Of a stretch of 64,000 nucleotides of DNA, positions 43,201-51,851 are shown piece by piece. The stretch is from Bog-473 sp963738135 (GTDB lineage: Bacteria > Actinomycetota > Acidimicrobiia > Acidimicrobiales > RAAP-2), in NCBI GenBank assembly GCA_963738135.1, contig CAVTVK010000007.1, positions 186,001 to 250,000 of the forward strand, given 5' to 3'. Position numbers and translations under genes: made by a program. How positions within the stretch are numbered: the stretch's first letter is position 1; each line of letters begins with the position of its first letter. Under the pieces are notes generated by a model. It saw nothing but the letters and a program-made list of their open reading frames with translations, did not search any database and had not been told where the DNA came from.

Positions 43201-43810
43201 GATCAGGGGAGCCGGCAACCTCCTGGGCTCGGATCAGTCCGGGCACATCGCCGCCGTCGGCTACGACCTGTACGTGCAGCTGGTGGCCGAGGCGGTCGCG
43301 GAGGCCAGGGGCGAACCCCGGCCGACGCCGTCCACGGTGTCCATCGACGTGCCGGGCGACGCCCACCTGCCCAAGGACTACGTGGCGGCCGAGGATGCCC
43401 GCCTGGAGGCGTACCGCCGGCTGGCCGCCGCCACTTCCATGGCCGACGTGGATGACATCGGTGCCGAGTGGGTGGACCGATACGGACCGCTCCCCGTGGC
43501 GGCGGACGGCCTTCTGGCCGTGGCCCGGCTCCGAGCCAGTGCCCTGGCCCGTGGCATCAGCGAAGTGGCCATGAGCTCGGTGCGCGCGGCAGCCGGGCGT
43601 CCACCGACGGTGCGGGTGTCCCCGGTCGCGTTGGCGGCGAGCGCGCAGGTGCGGCTCCGACGCCTCGTCCCGGGGGCGACGTATCGAGAGGACCTCGCCC
43701 AAATGCTGGTTCCCATCAGCAACGGGGACTCGGCGCCCGACACCGTGCGGGGCCTGATCGAAGACTTGCTCCCGCTGGCCGATGTGAGTCCCGGCGGGGA
43801 CACCTTGTAG
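40247..43810 (+). CDS. mfd: Transcription-repair coupling factor
   Basis: A 1187-aa ATP-dependent translocase that removes stalled RNA polymerase and recruits UvrA. UvrB-like N-domains, RNAP-interacting CarD-like domain (about residues 505-570; SFVVHRQHGVARFEGVTTRT), RecG-like motor with Walker A CGDVGFGKTEVAVRAA (about 660), DEEQRFGV Walker B, TASPIPRTLEMAL, GRVGRSGQRAYAYLF and the C-terminal TRCF domain. ATG 40247 follows the pth stop by 3 nt. Confidence 0.97.
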   Translation: MTTIPPTPVAETGVPATAGSLATVPRLLRGDPVLAVLIGVADGTVAVPEAAQAVVAAALAAFTERSPLLVVTATGLDAQRLGDDLSCLIAPDDDGPGELDPVVGALAGPVTVLPAWETLPFERVSPETETMGHRLAVLHALSGTSDPVLPTPPRVIVAPVRAILQRLGPLDGTAPIVIRPGQQLDVAELLADLVDRGYRREHQVEHRGEFAVRGGIVDVFPSTADVPVRIDLWGDEVDRLTAFSISDQRSSHDLRAVALYGCRELVVTPALREAATELVTRRPWGAAVWQNLAEGAQFDGMESWLPFLDDTTRVLPDLLPAGAQVVLVEPRRIRDRGVQLLDEEAALAETLAATWGAREAEDESFPRLHVPFERLLSESPAGVTALPPVPEGPDMAALTVRRFDPVAGDPVRLAAGVTRLVGQGYSVALCAATAAGAGRLSAALAAEGVHAPVVSAAPGTPGVCVVAAPLTSGFILPEAKVAVLSETDVTGRRVPHRRARPRARAADGFFDDLEAGSFVVHRQHGVARFEGVTTRTMGGATRDYLILQYRGSDRLYLPVEQIEAITPYSGGESPTLSKMGGTDWQRTRAKARAAASEVAAELVELYRRRLAVEGRAFGPDTPWQMEMEGSFEFVETEDQLKAIADVKADMEEPRPMDRLVCGDVGFGKTEVAVRAAFKAVQDGTQAAVLAPTTLLASQHAQTFADRFAPYPVRVELLSRFLSPAAQRKVVQGLADGSVDVVVGTHRLLAQDVQFKDLGILVVDEEQRFGVTHKEAVKRMSEGVDVLTLTASPIPRTLEMALTGIRDLSMVNTPPADRRPILTYVGEHDPSAISEALRREMLREGQAFYVHNRVSDIDRVARDVRTMVPEARVAVAHGQMDEGSLETAVLDFWERRYDVLVCTTIIESGIDMPSVNTLIVDRADLLGLGQLHQIRGRVGRSGQRAYAYLFHPEDRVLSEQAYERLRTIGEHTELGSGFKIAMRDLEIRGAGNLLGSDQSGHIAAVGYDLYVQLVAEAVAEARGEPRPTPSTVSIDVPGDAHLPKDYVAAEDARLEAYRRLAAATSMADVDDIGAEWVDRYGPLPVAADGLLAVARLRASALARGISEVAMSSVRAAAGRPPTVRVSPVALAASAQVRLRRLVPGATYREDLAQMLVPISNGDSAPDTVRGLIEDLLPLADVSPGGDTL

Positions 43811-43822
43811 AGTGCGCGGCGC

Positions 43823-44995
43823 GTGAAGCGACTCATCGCCCTCCTCGTCGTCGTGGCCGGTGGCCTCGTCGCGGCCGCGTTCCTGGTGCCATCCGACGCG
43901 GCCACGGTCAACGGCGCCAGCATCAGTCAGCACGACCTCAGCTCGGACGTGAACGCCATAGCCGGGAGCGCGTACTACCAGTGCTACCTCAACTCCCAGG
44001 CCTATCTGTCGTCGCAGGGGAGCCAGCAGCTGCCCCCGGTGGTTGGTGCGGGCACGGGCCAATACGCCGGGGACCACCCCACGGCGACGACGGCCTTCAC
44101 CGCCAACTACCTCGAGACCAAGATCGGCCACCAGCTCGTGCTGCAGTTGGCCGACGAGCGTCACGTCGTCGTGACCCAGGCCGAGCTGGCGACCGCCCGC
44201 TCCAACCTGACCCAGCAGATCTCGAGCGTCATGACGCAGATCCTCCAGACCCAACAGGGCCAGAATGTGCGCTACGGCTGCAGTCTCACCGGCCAGCCGC
44301 TCACGGGGGAGCAGGTTCTGGGCTCCCTGCCGGCTTCGTTCGTCGACGAGCAGGTGCAGTTCGTCGCCACCGCGACGGTGCTGCAGGAGGACCTGGCCGG
44401 CGTGGGCTCGAGCGACACAGACCTGGAGCGCTTCTACACGGCGCACCGCGCCCAGTTCGACACGGCGTGCATCAGTGCCGCCGTCTTCTCGAGCGAGGCT
44501 GCGGCGCAGGACGCTGCCGCGCAGGTCGCTCACGGCACCCCGTTCGCCACGGTGGCGTCGAGCACCGCCAGCAGCGGTGGTGGCGACCAGGGCTGTCACG
44601 TGCTGACCGAGCTGGCGTCCGCCTTGCCGTCGGATGCCGATCTCACGAGCCTGGCGACCGGAGCGGTCTCTGCTCCCGTCAACGACAACGGGACGTACCT
44701 GCTGCTCCAGATCTCCTCGCGCACCCCGACGCCCTATGCCAAGGCCCGGGCGGACGTGGCCAATGCGGTCCAGCAGGCGGGCGCCGCGGCGACGCAGAAG
44801 GCGCTCACGGCCGACGAGCGCCGCTCATCGGTCAGCGTCAACCCGCAGTACGGCGTGTGGGTGCCCGTGAACGCGACGGTGCTCACGCCACTCTCCCCGG
44901 AGCCCGCCAACGTGCTCAACGCGACGGCCAACGTCGGCCGCGTCGCACCGGCGTCTGCGCCATCGGGTTCGTCCCTCCTCCCGTCCAGCGGCTGA
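43823..44995 (+). CDS. SurA/PpiC-like exported chaperone or peptidyl-prolyl isomerase
   Basis: A 390-aa exported protein with signal/anchor MKRLIALLVVVAGGLVAAAF, a SurA-N-like helical domain (DAATVNGASISQHDLSSDVN), and a parvulin-like C-domain (about 225-320). A Pro/Ala/Ser-rich tail follows. Two Cys pairs are possible in the oxidising envelope. GTG 43823 is 12 nt after mfd; TAGAGT lies 9 nt upstream, overlapping the mfd stop, so a separate promoter is possible. In mycobacteria lpqU lies close by, but this is a different family. Confidence 0.75.
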   Translation: MKRLIALLVVVAGGLVAAAFLVPSDAATVNGASISQHDLSSDVNAIAGSAYYQCYLNSQAYLSSQGSQQLPPVVGAGTGQYAGDHPTATTAFTANYLETKIGHQLVLQLADERHVVVTQAELATARSNLTQQISSVMTQILQTQQGQNVRYGCSLTGQPLTGEQVLGSLPASFVDEQVQFVATATVLQEDLAGVGSSDTDLERFYTAHRAQFDTACISAAVFSSEAAAQDAAAQVAHGTPFATVASSTASSGGGDQGCHVLTELASALPSDADLTSLATGAVSAPVNDNGTYLLLQISSRTPTPYAKARADVANAVQQAGAAATQKALTADERRSSVSVNPQYGVWVPVNATVLTPLSPEPANVLNATANVGRVAPASAPSGSSLLPSSG

Positions 44996-44997
44996 AC

Positions 44998-46446
44998 GTG
45001 CCGGACCGCCCCCACGTCACGGTGGTGGGCCTCGGGCCGGCCGGTCCCGGCCTGATGGGCAACGATGCCGCCACCCTGCTGGCTGAAGCCCAACGGGAAG
45101 GGCGCGCGTTCCTCCGCACGGCCCGCCACCCCGCCGCCCAGTCCTTGCGGGATGTGCCCGCCTTCGACGACCTCTACGAGGCGGCGGAGACGTTCGACGA
45201 GGTGTACGACCGGATCGGCGAGGCCCTGGTGGCGGCCGCGCTCGAGGCGGCGCCCGCCGCCGTCGTCTACGCCGTGCCCGGATCGCCGCTCGTGGCCGAG
45301 CGCACCGTCGCCTTGTTGCGCGCCGACAGCCGCGTCGAGGTGAACGTACTGCCGGCTCTGTCCTTCTTGGATCTGGCCTGGGCGGCACTCGGCATCGACC
45401 CGCTGGCCCAAGGGGTGCGCCTGGTCGACGCCGGCGCGTTCGACGCCGCAGTGGCGGGCGAGGGTGGCCCGTTCCTGGTGGCCCAGTGTTGGTCGCGCCA
45501 CCTGCTCTCCGAGGTCAAGCTGGCCGTTCCAGACGACGGCCGGGAGCTGCCGCAGCCCGTCCTCCTGCATCATCTCGGTCTGGCGGACGAGGTCGTGGCG
45601 TCGGTCGACTGGTGGGAGCTGGACCGCACCCTGGAGCCCGACCATCTCACCTCGTTGTACGTGCCGGTCGCCATTGCTGCAGACGCGCGTTCCGCCGGCG
45701 CCGAGGTGGCCGAGCTCGTCGCGCTCATGGACACGTTGCGCGAACGCTGTCCCTGGGACTCGGTCCAGACGCATGCGTCGCTGATGCCGCACCTGGTCGA
45801 GGAGAGCTACGAGGTGCTCGACGCCCTCGCCGGCCTCACGGAGGGCGAGGGCGGCGCCGACGCGTACGCGCACCTGCGGGAGGAGCTGGGCGACCTGCTC
45901 TTCCAGATCGTCTTCCACGCCCGCCTCGCCGAGGAGGCCGGGCAGTTCGACCTGGCCGCCGTGGCCCGCGGCGTGCGCGAGAAGCTCGTGCACCGGCACC
46001 CGCACGTGTTCGGCGACGTCGACGCCGAGACCCCCGAGCAGGTCGTCACCAATTGGGAGGCGATCAAGAAGAGGGAGAAGGGACGTCGCAGCGTCACGGA
46101 GGGTATTCCGGCGGGGCTTCCGGCGCTCATGCTCACGACGAAGCTGGCCCGCAAGGCGCGCGCCGTGGGTCTTGAGCCTGACGCTACCAGTGACGAGCAC
46201 GCAGCGCGGTTGCTGGCGGCGGTGACGCAGCGGGCGAAGGAGTCTGATCCACGGGCCGACGACCCGCTCGCGGGCGCCGGTGCGGAGGTCCAGGCGGAGG
46301 TGGGCCAGCTGCTGTTCGCCGTGGCCAACATGGCCCAGCGGTTGGGTATCGATGCGGAACAGGCGCTCCGCGACCGCGCGCTGTCCCTGCGGGCCGACAT
46401 CCTCGACGCCGAGGGCGTCCCCGAAGACCAGGTGGGCAACCGCTAA
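44998..46446 (+). CDS. mazG: MazG nucleotide pyrophosphohydrolase fused to a tetrapyrrole-methylase-like domain
   Basis: A 482-aa fusion like Bacillus YabN. The N-terminal half has the methylase fold (VTVVGLGPAGPGLMGNDAAT, AVVYAVPGSPLVAERTVALL). The C-terminal MazG domain hydrolyses NTPs to NMP and PPi: LRERCPWDSVQTHASLMPHL, EESYEVLDAL, REELGDLLFQIVFHARL with the EExxE metal-binding pattern, and KLVHRHPHVFGDV. GTG 44998 is 2 nt after the SurA-like stop and begins at the methylase strand. Removes aberrant nucleotides. Confidence 0.92.
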   Translation: MPDRPHVTVVGLGPAGPGLMGNDAATLLAEAQREGRAFLRTARHPAAQSLRDVPAFDDLYEAAETFDEVYDRIGEALVAAALEAAPAAVVYAVPGSPLVAERTVALLRADSRVEVNVLPALSFLDLAWAALGIDPLAQGVRLVDAGAFDAAVAGEGGPFLVAQCWSRHLLSEVKLAVPDDGRELPQPVLLHHLGLADEVVASVDWWELDRTLEPDHLTSLYVPVAIAADARSAGAEVAELVALMDTLRERCPWDSVQTHASLMPHLVEESYEVLDALAGLTEGEGGADAYAHLREELGDLLFQIVFHARLAEEAGQFDLAAVARGVREKLVHRHPHVFGDVDAETPEQVVTNWEAIKKREKGRRSVTEGIPAGLPALMLTTKLARKARAVGLEPDATSDEHAARLLAAVTQRAKESDPRADDPLAGAGAEVQAEVGQLLFAVANMAQRLGIDAEQALRDRALSLRADILDAEGVPEDQVGNR

Positions 46447-46495
46447 CGTTGTGCCCCGGGTGTCCCACCAGGGGAGACGCCCAAGGAGAGATGTC

Positions 46496-47797
46496 GTGAG
46501 CAGCATTGAGCACGTGATCGGGCGCGAGGTTCTCGACTCCCGCGGCAACCCGACCGTCGAAGCTGAGGTGCTGCTCGATTCCGGTGCTCGGGGCCGTGCC
46601 ATCGCACCCTCCGGCGCCTCCACCGGCATCCGCGAGGCGGTGGAGCTGCGCGACGGCGGTGAGCGCTTCTCCGGAAAAGGCGTCTTGCGGGCGGTGGCGA
46701 ACGTCAACGGTGAGATCGCCGATGCCGTCTGCGGGCTCGATGCCCTCGACCAACGCGCGGTGGATCTCGCCATGATCGATCTCGACGGCACAGCCGACAA
46801 GGGTCGACTCGGCGCCAACGCCATACTGGCGGTGTCACTGGCGAGCGCCAAGGCGGTGGCGGACGACCTGGAGATCCCGTTGTACCGGTCCATCGGCGGG
46901 GCCAACGCTCATGTGCTCCCGGTACCGATGCTGAATGTGTTGAACGGGGGCGCCCACGCCAACAACTCCATCGACTTCCAGGAGTTCATGGTGATGCCGG
47001 TCGGCGCCGCTTCTTTCAGTGAGGCGCTGCGCTGGGGCACCGAGACCTACCAAGCCTTGCGCGCGCTGCTTTCCGAACGAGGCATGTCGACAGCGGTGGG
47101 CGACGAAGGTGGCTTCGCGCCCGATCTGGCGCGGAACGAGGACGCAGTCAAGCTCCTGCTCGAAGCGATTGAACGCGCAGGGAGGCTGCCCGGCGAGGAG
47201 ATCGCGCTGGCACTCGACCCCGCCACGAGCGAGCTGTGGCACGACGGGTCCTACGACCTCACCGGGGAAGGCCGAACCCTCAGCCCGGCCGAGCTGGTCG
47301 ACTACTGGGTCGATCTGGTGGACCGCTACCCGATCGTGTCGATTGAGGACGGCATGGCCGAGGAGGACTGGGACGGCTGGGCCGCCTGCACCAAGGCGCT
47401 CGGCGGGAGGGTGCAGTTGGTCGGGGACGACATCTTCGTCACCAACGCGGAGATCCTGCAGAAGGGGGTCCGGGAAGGTGTGGCCAACGCCATTCTGGTC
47501 AAGCTGAACCAGATCGGAACCCTGACCGAGACGCTCGATACCGTGGCATTGGCCAACGGTGCCTCGTATGCCACGGTGATCTCGCACCGCTCCGGTGAGA
47601 CCGAGGACACGACGATCGCCGACCTGGTGGTGGCGGTCAACGCCGGGCAACTCAAGGCCGGCGCGCCCGCCCGCTCCGATCGCGTGGCCAAGTACAACCA
47701 ACTTCTCAGGATCGAAGAGGACCTGGGCGAGTCGGCCGGCTTCTCCGGCCTGTCGGCGCTGTCGGGCAGTGGAGGGACCCGCCGTGGCGCGGTCTAG
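46496..47797 (+). CDS. eno: Enolase
   Basis: Glycolytic 2-phosphoglycerate dehydratase, 433 aa. IGREVLDSRGNPTVEAEVLL, PSGASTGIREAVELRDG, NVLNGGAHANNSIDFQEFMV, VGDEGGFAP, YPIVSIEDGMAEEDWDG, LVGDDIFVTN, NAILVKLNQIGTLTETLD and ISHRSGETEDTTIADLVV cover all catalytic and Mg-ligand positions. GTG 46496 has the SD AAGGAGAG. The C-terminus overlaps the FtsB-like gene by 14 nt. Confidence 0.97.
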   Translation: MSSIEHVIGREVLDSRGNPTVEAEVLLDSGARGRAIAPSGASTGIREAVELRDGGERFSGKGVLRAVANVNGEIADAVCGLDALDQRAVDLAMIDLDGTADKGRLGANAILAVSLASAKAVADDLEIPLYRSIGGANAHVLPVPMLNVLNGGAHANNSIDFQEFMVMPVGAASFSEALRWGTETYQALRALLSERGMSTAVGDEGGFAPDLARNEDAVKLLLEAIERAGRLPGEEIALALDPATSELWHDGSYDLTGEGRTLSPAELVDYWVDLVDRYPIVSIEDGMAEEDWDGWAACTKALGGRVQLVGDDIFVTNAEILQKGVREGVANAILVKLNQIGTLTETLDTVALANGASYATVISHRSGETEDTTIADLVVAVNAGQLKAGAPARSDRVAKYNQLLRIEEDLGESAGFSGLSALSGSGGTRRGAV

Positions 47798-48353
47798 CGC
47801 GAAGCCTCCACGCCGTTCCGGCGCCGCAAAGCCGGCTGCGGCGAAGGGATCGCTCGGGCGGACCCGGCTCGCCTTCGTGGGGGCAATCGTGGCGTCCGCC
47901 ATCATTCTCTTCGCCTGGTTCCCCGCCGGTTCCCTCCTCAGCCAGCGGTCCAACCTCCACGGCACGGAGTCCGAGCTCAACGCACTGCACGCCCAGGACT
48001 CCGCGTTGGCGCAGGAGAACAAGAACCTCAGCGACGCCGGCGAGATCGGGCGCATCGCCCGGGAGCAGTACCAGCTGGTGAGCCCGGGCCAACAGGCCTA
48101 CGAGGTCCTGCCGCCCTCGGGCGCCACGGCTGCCGGCACGCCGTACGCCGGCGATCCGGGGTCGGACGGTCCGGTGGTCCCGTCGGCGACACCCGAGCTG
48201 CCGCCCGATGGCGTGACGACAACGACGACGACGCCGGGTACGACGCCGGCTCCGGCGACACAGCACGCCGGCGACACGCGGGGGGCCTCCGCCTCGAACC
48301 CGTCAGGGGGCCTCGTCTCCCGCATGGTGCAGGCCCTCGAATTCTGGCGTTGA
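47784..48353 (+). CDS. FtsB/DivIC-family septum formation initiator
   Basis: A 189-aa single-pass membrane protein: basic cytosolic N-terminus (KPPRRSGAAKPAAAKGSLGR), one helix (TRLAFVGAIVASAIILFAWF), a short extracytoplasmic coiled coil (SELNALHAQDSALAQENKNL) and the DivIC-type box IGRIAREQYQLVSPGQQAYE. A Thr/Pro-rich tail follows. Part of the FtsB-FtsL-FtsQ divisome link. Located directly after eno as in mycobacteria (Rv1024). Confidence 0.88.
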   Translation: MARSSAKPPRRSGAAKPAAAKGSLGRTRLAFVGAIVASAIILFAWFPAGSLLSQRSNLHGTESELNALHAQDSALAQENKNLSDAGEIGRIAREQYQLVSPGQQAYEVLPPSGATAAGTPYAGDPGSDGPVVPSATPELPPDGVTTTTTTPGTTPAPATQHAGDTRGASASNPSGGLVSRMVQALEFWR

Positions 48354-48847
48354 GCCCCGATGAGCAGGCCCGGGCCGGGTCGGGCGATGCCGATGCCGAT
48401 GCCGACACTCAGGCCGTGGCGCATCTCCTCGGCCGCGATCCGGGAGGGGCCTTCTCGGTCGTCGTTCGTGGTGAAGGAGGACGTCCGGTGGTCATCGCGA
48501 ACGATCCCTTCCTGCGCGACGGGACCCCCATGCCGACGCGGTACTGGCTGGTGGATCCCGAGTTGCGGGTCCTCGTCGGCCGGCTCGAGGCATCGGGTGG
48601 GGTGCGGGACGCCGCGCGACAGGTGGACGCCGCGTCGCTGGCGGAGAACCATCGTCTCTATGCGGCCGAACGCGACGCCCTGATACCGGATGATTGGTCG
48701 GGTCCCCGCCCGAGCGGAGGAGTCGGGGGCACGCGCCGGGGGGTCAAGTGCCTGCACGCCCACGTGGCCTGGTGGCTCGCAGGCGGGGACGACGTGGTCG
48801 GGGCGTGGGCAGCGGAGAGGTTGGGCCTGACCCGGTCGGAGGGCTGA
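48350..48847 (+). CDS. DUF501-family protein
   Basis: A 165-aa soluble protein of the DUF501 family: VAHLLGRDPGGAFSVVVRGE, PVVIANDPFLRDGTPMPTRY, WLVDPELRVLVGRLEASGGV, and a C-terminal RRGVKCLHAHVAWWLAGGDD with a conserved Cys/His stretch. Role unknown; always found between the FtsB-like gene and ppx in actinobacteria. TTG 48350 overlaps the previous stop (TTGA). Confidence 0.9.
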   Translation: MSPDEQARAGSGDADADADTQAVAHLLGRDPGGAFSVVVRGEGGRPVVIANDPFLRDGTPMPTRYWLVDPELRVLVGRLEASGGVRDAARQVDAASLAENHRLYAAERDALIPDDWSGPRPSGGVGGTRRGVKCLHAHVAWWLAGGDDVVGAWAAERLGLTRSEG

Positions 48848-48862
48848 CAGCGCACACTCTGT

Positions 48863-48868
48863 GATACT
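48863..48868 (+). promoter_or_regulatory. Leaderless -10 hexamer for ppx
   Basis: GATACT, exactly 7 nt before the GTG at 48876. Weaker than the TANNNT cases in position 1. Confidence 0.4.
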
Positions 48869-48875
48869 CGGCGGC

Positions 48876-49841
48876 GTGAGAGACGACGGCGCACTCGCTG
48901 CGCTCGACTGCGGCACGAACTCGACACGCTTGCTGGTGGTGGGACCGGGGGGCGACGTGCGGGCTCGGGAGATGACGATCACCCGATTGGGCCAAGGAGT
49001 GGATGCCAGCCATCGACTGCGGCCGGAGGCGATGGAGCGTACGTTCGCCGCGTTGCGCTCCTACCGCTCCATCATGGACGCGGAAGGAGTGGGTCGGTCG
49101 CGCCTCGTCGCCACCTCAGCGGTCCGGGACGCCGCCAACGGAGACAACTTCCTCCTCCCGGCGGCCGAGATCATCGGGACGGCGGCGGAGTTGCTTTCGG
49201 GAAAGGAAGAAGGGCAGCTGTCCTATGCCGGCGCGACCGGGGATCTGCCGGCGGCGGACGCATCCGTCGTCGTGCTCGACATCGGTGGGGGCTCCACGGA
49301 ACTCGTGACGGAGGTGGCGGGGGAGATCCTGTCCGTCTCGCTCGATATGGGCTGTGTTCGGCTCACCGAGCGCTATCTTCCCGGCGATCCGCCCACCGCG
49401 ACCGAGGTTGCCGCGGCGGTGGACGCCATCGCGGCGGAGTTGGATCGGGCCACCGTGGCCATCCCACAGCTCGCAGAGGCAGGCCGGTCGCTGCGGCTGG
49501 TCGGGTTGGCCGGTACGGTCTCCACGCTGGCCGGTCTCGACCAGGGGCTGGCTGAGTACGACCGGGAGCGGATTCATCACGCGGTCCTGACGGCCGACGC
49601 GGTGGCGCGATGGTGCGACACGTTGGGGTCCGAACCCATCGCAGTGCGAGCCCGGCGACCAGGGCTGCCGGCAGGCCGACAGGACGTGATCTTCGGTGGT
49701 GCGCTCGTGCTGCGGGAAGTCATGCTGCGCTTCGCCGTGTCCGAATGCATCGTCTCGGAGGCCGACATCCTCGATGGCCTGATCATGTCCCTTCGGCCGG
49801 CCCCGTCGGGGCAAGGTCGTCGCGCTCCGACGAGCGGTTGA
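48876..49841 (+). CDS. ppx: Ppx/GppA-family exopolyphosphatase
   Basis: An ASKHA-fold phosphatase of 321 aa that hydrolyses polyphosphate or pppGpp. AALDCGTNSTRLLVVGPGGD (phosphate-1 loop), MTITRLGQGVDASHRLRPEA, VATSAVRDAANGDNFL, VVLDIGGGSTELVT, LVGLAGTVSTLAGL. It lacks the C-terminal HD-like domain, like the short actinobacterial Ppx1. A GTG at 48861 in frame would add 5 residues; 48876 is preferred for the -10 spacing. Ends 9 nt from a convergent gene. Confidence 0.93.
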   Translation: MRDDGALAALDCGTNSTRLLVVGPGGDVRAREMTITRLGQGVDASHRLRPEAMERTFAALRSYRSIMDAEGVGRSRLVATSAVRDAANGDNFLLPAAEIIGTAAELLSGKEEGQLSYAGATGDLPAADASVVVLDIGGGSTELVTEVAGEILSVSLDMGCVRLTERYLPGDPPTATEVAAAVDAIAAELDRATVAIPQLAEAGRSLRLVGLAGTVSTLAGLDQGLAEYDRERIHHAVLTADAVARWCDTLGSEPIAVRARRPGLPAGRQDVIFGGALVLREVMLRFAVSECIVSEADILDGLIMSLRPAPSGQGRRAPTSG

Positions 49842-49850
49842 CCGGCTGCT

Positions 49851-51662
49851 TCAGCCCCTGAGAGATTGCTGCATGTCGTCCCAGACGTAGACGCCGTGGG
49901 TGTACGCCGGTGCTTTTCCGATGACCCATGTGATGAAGTCACGCGCGGCTGCTTCATGGCCACCGGGACCCATGATGAAGGTCTGGGCTTTCCATGCTCG
50001 CCACTCCGCTCGCAGTTGGTTGCGCAGCGACGAGGTTCTCGGTAGCGCAACGCCTCCCTCCAGAGCCTGCAGCGTTCCCGTCGACAGAGTCGGCGAGCCC
50101 CAGGTCGGTTGTGCTGCACCCCGACCTGGAACGAGTGCGTAGGCACCGGGCATCTTGAAACGCATACCGGCCGACGCTTGCCAGAGCATGGAATCGGCAT
50201 CCCCCGACGTCGTCGGGGGGTAGAGCACGGCAACAGAGCCCTGGGGTACCGAATCCACGGCGGTCGTCGTAAAGAAGGCCGGCGTGTCGACCGGCACCTC
50301 CTCGTAGGGGAGCGCGGGAATGAGCGGGAGCAGGACGACGCCGGAGACGAGCACCGCCACGGGAAGCCCGACCCAGCGGTTCGGCCACCGGGGCCACCGG
50401 CGCAGCCACTCGACCGCCAGGCCGAGGACCAATGCGGCGAACAGGAAGACGAACACGCTGAACCGAGCCAGGACCGCCCCGTTGATGGCGGGCAGATGGC
50501 GCAGGATCCCCCCGGGCAGGTGAACCTTCGTGACGTTGTTGTGCACCAGCAATGGCGAGCCCAGGGAGAGCAGGTACGCGCTCAGGGTGAGGAGGATTCC
50601 GACGATGACGACCTTGGAGCGCCGCCCTACCGCGCCCGCCGCGACCAGAAGGACGACGAGCGGAACACCGAGGTATGCGCCATTTTCTGCCAGGTTGTTG
50701 GCGAAATGATCAGAAATGGTCGTGGCACCCGTCGGTGCGATGAGCTGGTTCGAGGTCGGCAGAACGCCGGACAGCAGGTCTGACTGATACTGCCCGGAAG
50801 GCAGCGCCTGGGTGGTGTGAAGCGGGCCGGCGATCCCCCAGAGGACGGGATACGCCAGGAGGATGACGGCGACGCTCAGAGCCCAGGCCGCACCGGGGAG
50901 CGCCGTCATGACATGCGCGCGCACTGCTCGGAGATTGAAGAGCGCGGTCAGGACGCCGGCGACGACGACCATCAGTGCCGTGAGAGCAAGGAGCTCGCTC
51001 GAAATGAAGTATTGCGAAACGATCAGGAGGCCGAGGACGAGTCCGAGCACCCTTTGTGAATAGCGCTGGCGGATGAAGATTTCGTCGAGCACGATGAAGA
51101 TGAACGGAAGAAGGCAGACGAACATGGTGTGGACGTGGGCGTTTCCCGCCGCCACCACATAAGGCGAGAAGCCGAACAGCAGCCCACCCAGGAACGCGGC
51201 GGGACGCCATGTCGTCCAGTGCCGAACGAAGCAGTAGCCCGCAATGGCTGAGGCGAAGAACGCCAGGCTGATGAGGACGTTGGTTGCCGCGACCGGACCC
51301 CACAATGCGGTGATGGGGCTGGCGACGATCCCCAGGAGGGGGATGGCGACGTTGGCGGAGTAATTCGCGCCCACCGGCACGTTGACCCAGTGGCTGAAGA
51401 GCGGGTTCAGGCCATGGGTCAGGGCGAAGGGAGTCCACGCGACGGTCCAAACATTCAACTTGGGATCCTGGGTCGGCTCCAAGGCGTGCGTCGCGCCCAT
51501 CGTCCACGCGTTCCAGTTCGCCAGTACGGCCAGAACGAGGTACGTGGTGACGACGAGGAGGGTCGCCACGAGATCGAAGCGACGGGTGGCGAGCCCGCCG
51601 ACAGGAGCGGGGTCACCCATCGGGAGGGACTGTTCGTGGTGTTCGACGAGTGCGTGGGTCAC
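49851..51662 (-). CDS. Polytopic membrane protein, GT-C-like
   Basis: A 603-aa protein with about 11 hydrophobic helices, an extracytoplasmic loop 1 (THALEPTQDPKLNVWTVAWT) followed by HWVNVPVGANYSANVA, and a soluble C-terminal domain (about 470-603; FFTTTAVDSVPQGSVAVLYP). This layout is that of GT-C superfamily enzymes using lipid-linked sugars, but no diagnostic family motif is identified. Last gene of the minus-strand polysaccharide region; it begins 189 nt after the dual glycosyltransferase, a gap in which I see no further gene. Confidence 0.65.
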   Translation of the reverse strand: MTHALVEHHEQSLPMGDPAPVGGLATRRFDLVATLLVVTTYLVLAVLANWNAWTMGATHALEPTQDPKLNVWTVAWTPFALTHGLNPLFSHWVNVPVGANYSANVAIPLLGIVASPITALWGPVAATNVLISLAFFASAIAGYCFVRHWTTWRPAAFLGGLLFGFSPYVVAAGNAHVHTMFVCLLPFIFIVLDEIFIRQRYSQRVLGLVLGLLIVSQYFISSELLALTALMVVVAGVLTALFNLRAVRAHVMTALPGAAWALSVAVILLAYPVLWGIAGPLHTTQALPSGQYQSDLLSGVLPTSNQLIAPTGATTISDHFANNLAENGAYLGVPLVVLLVAAGAVGRRSKVVIVGILLTLSAYLLSLGSPLLVHNNVTKVHLPGGILRHLPAINGAVLARFSVFVFLFAALVLGLAVEWLRRWPRWPNRWVGLPVAVLVSGVVLLPLIPALPYEEVPVDTPAFFTTTAVDSVPQGSVAVLYPPTTSGDADSMLWQASAGMRFKMPGAYALVPGRGAAQPTWGSPTLSTGTLQALEGGVALPRTSSLRNQLRAEWRAWKAQTFIMGPGGHEAAARDFITWVIGKAPAYTHGVYVWDDMQQSLRG

Positions 51663-51851
51663 TGTGAGGTCGGCATCAAGAGCCGGAGAACGCTGCAGCG
51701 AGCGCCGCGATTTCGGTGAGCAGATCGGGGCGCCGTCGCAACCCGTGGGCCGCCGTCCTCGAGAATCACCGGCTCCATGTGTGGAGGAAATTTAGCCCGT
51801 CAGTGCCCCGAGGGGCGGTCATGGGTTGTCGCGCTGCCGGTGCGTCTGTGC

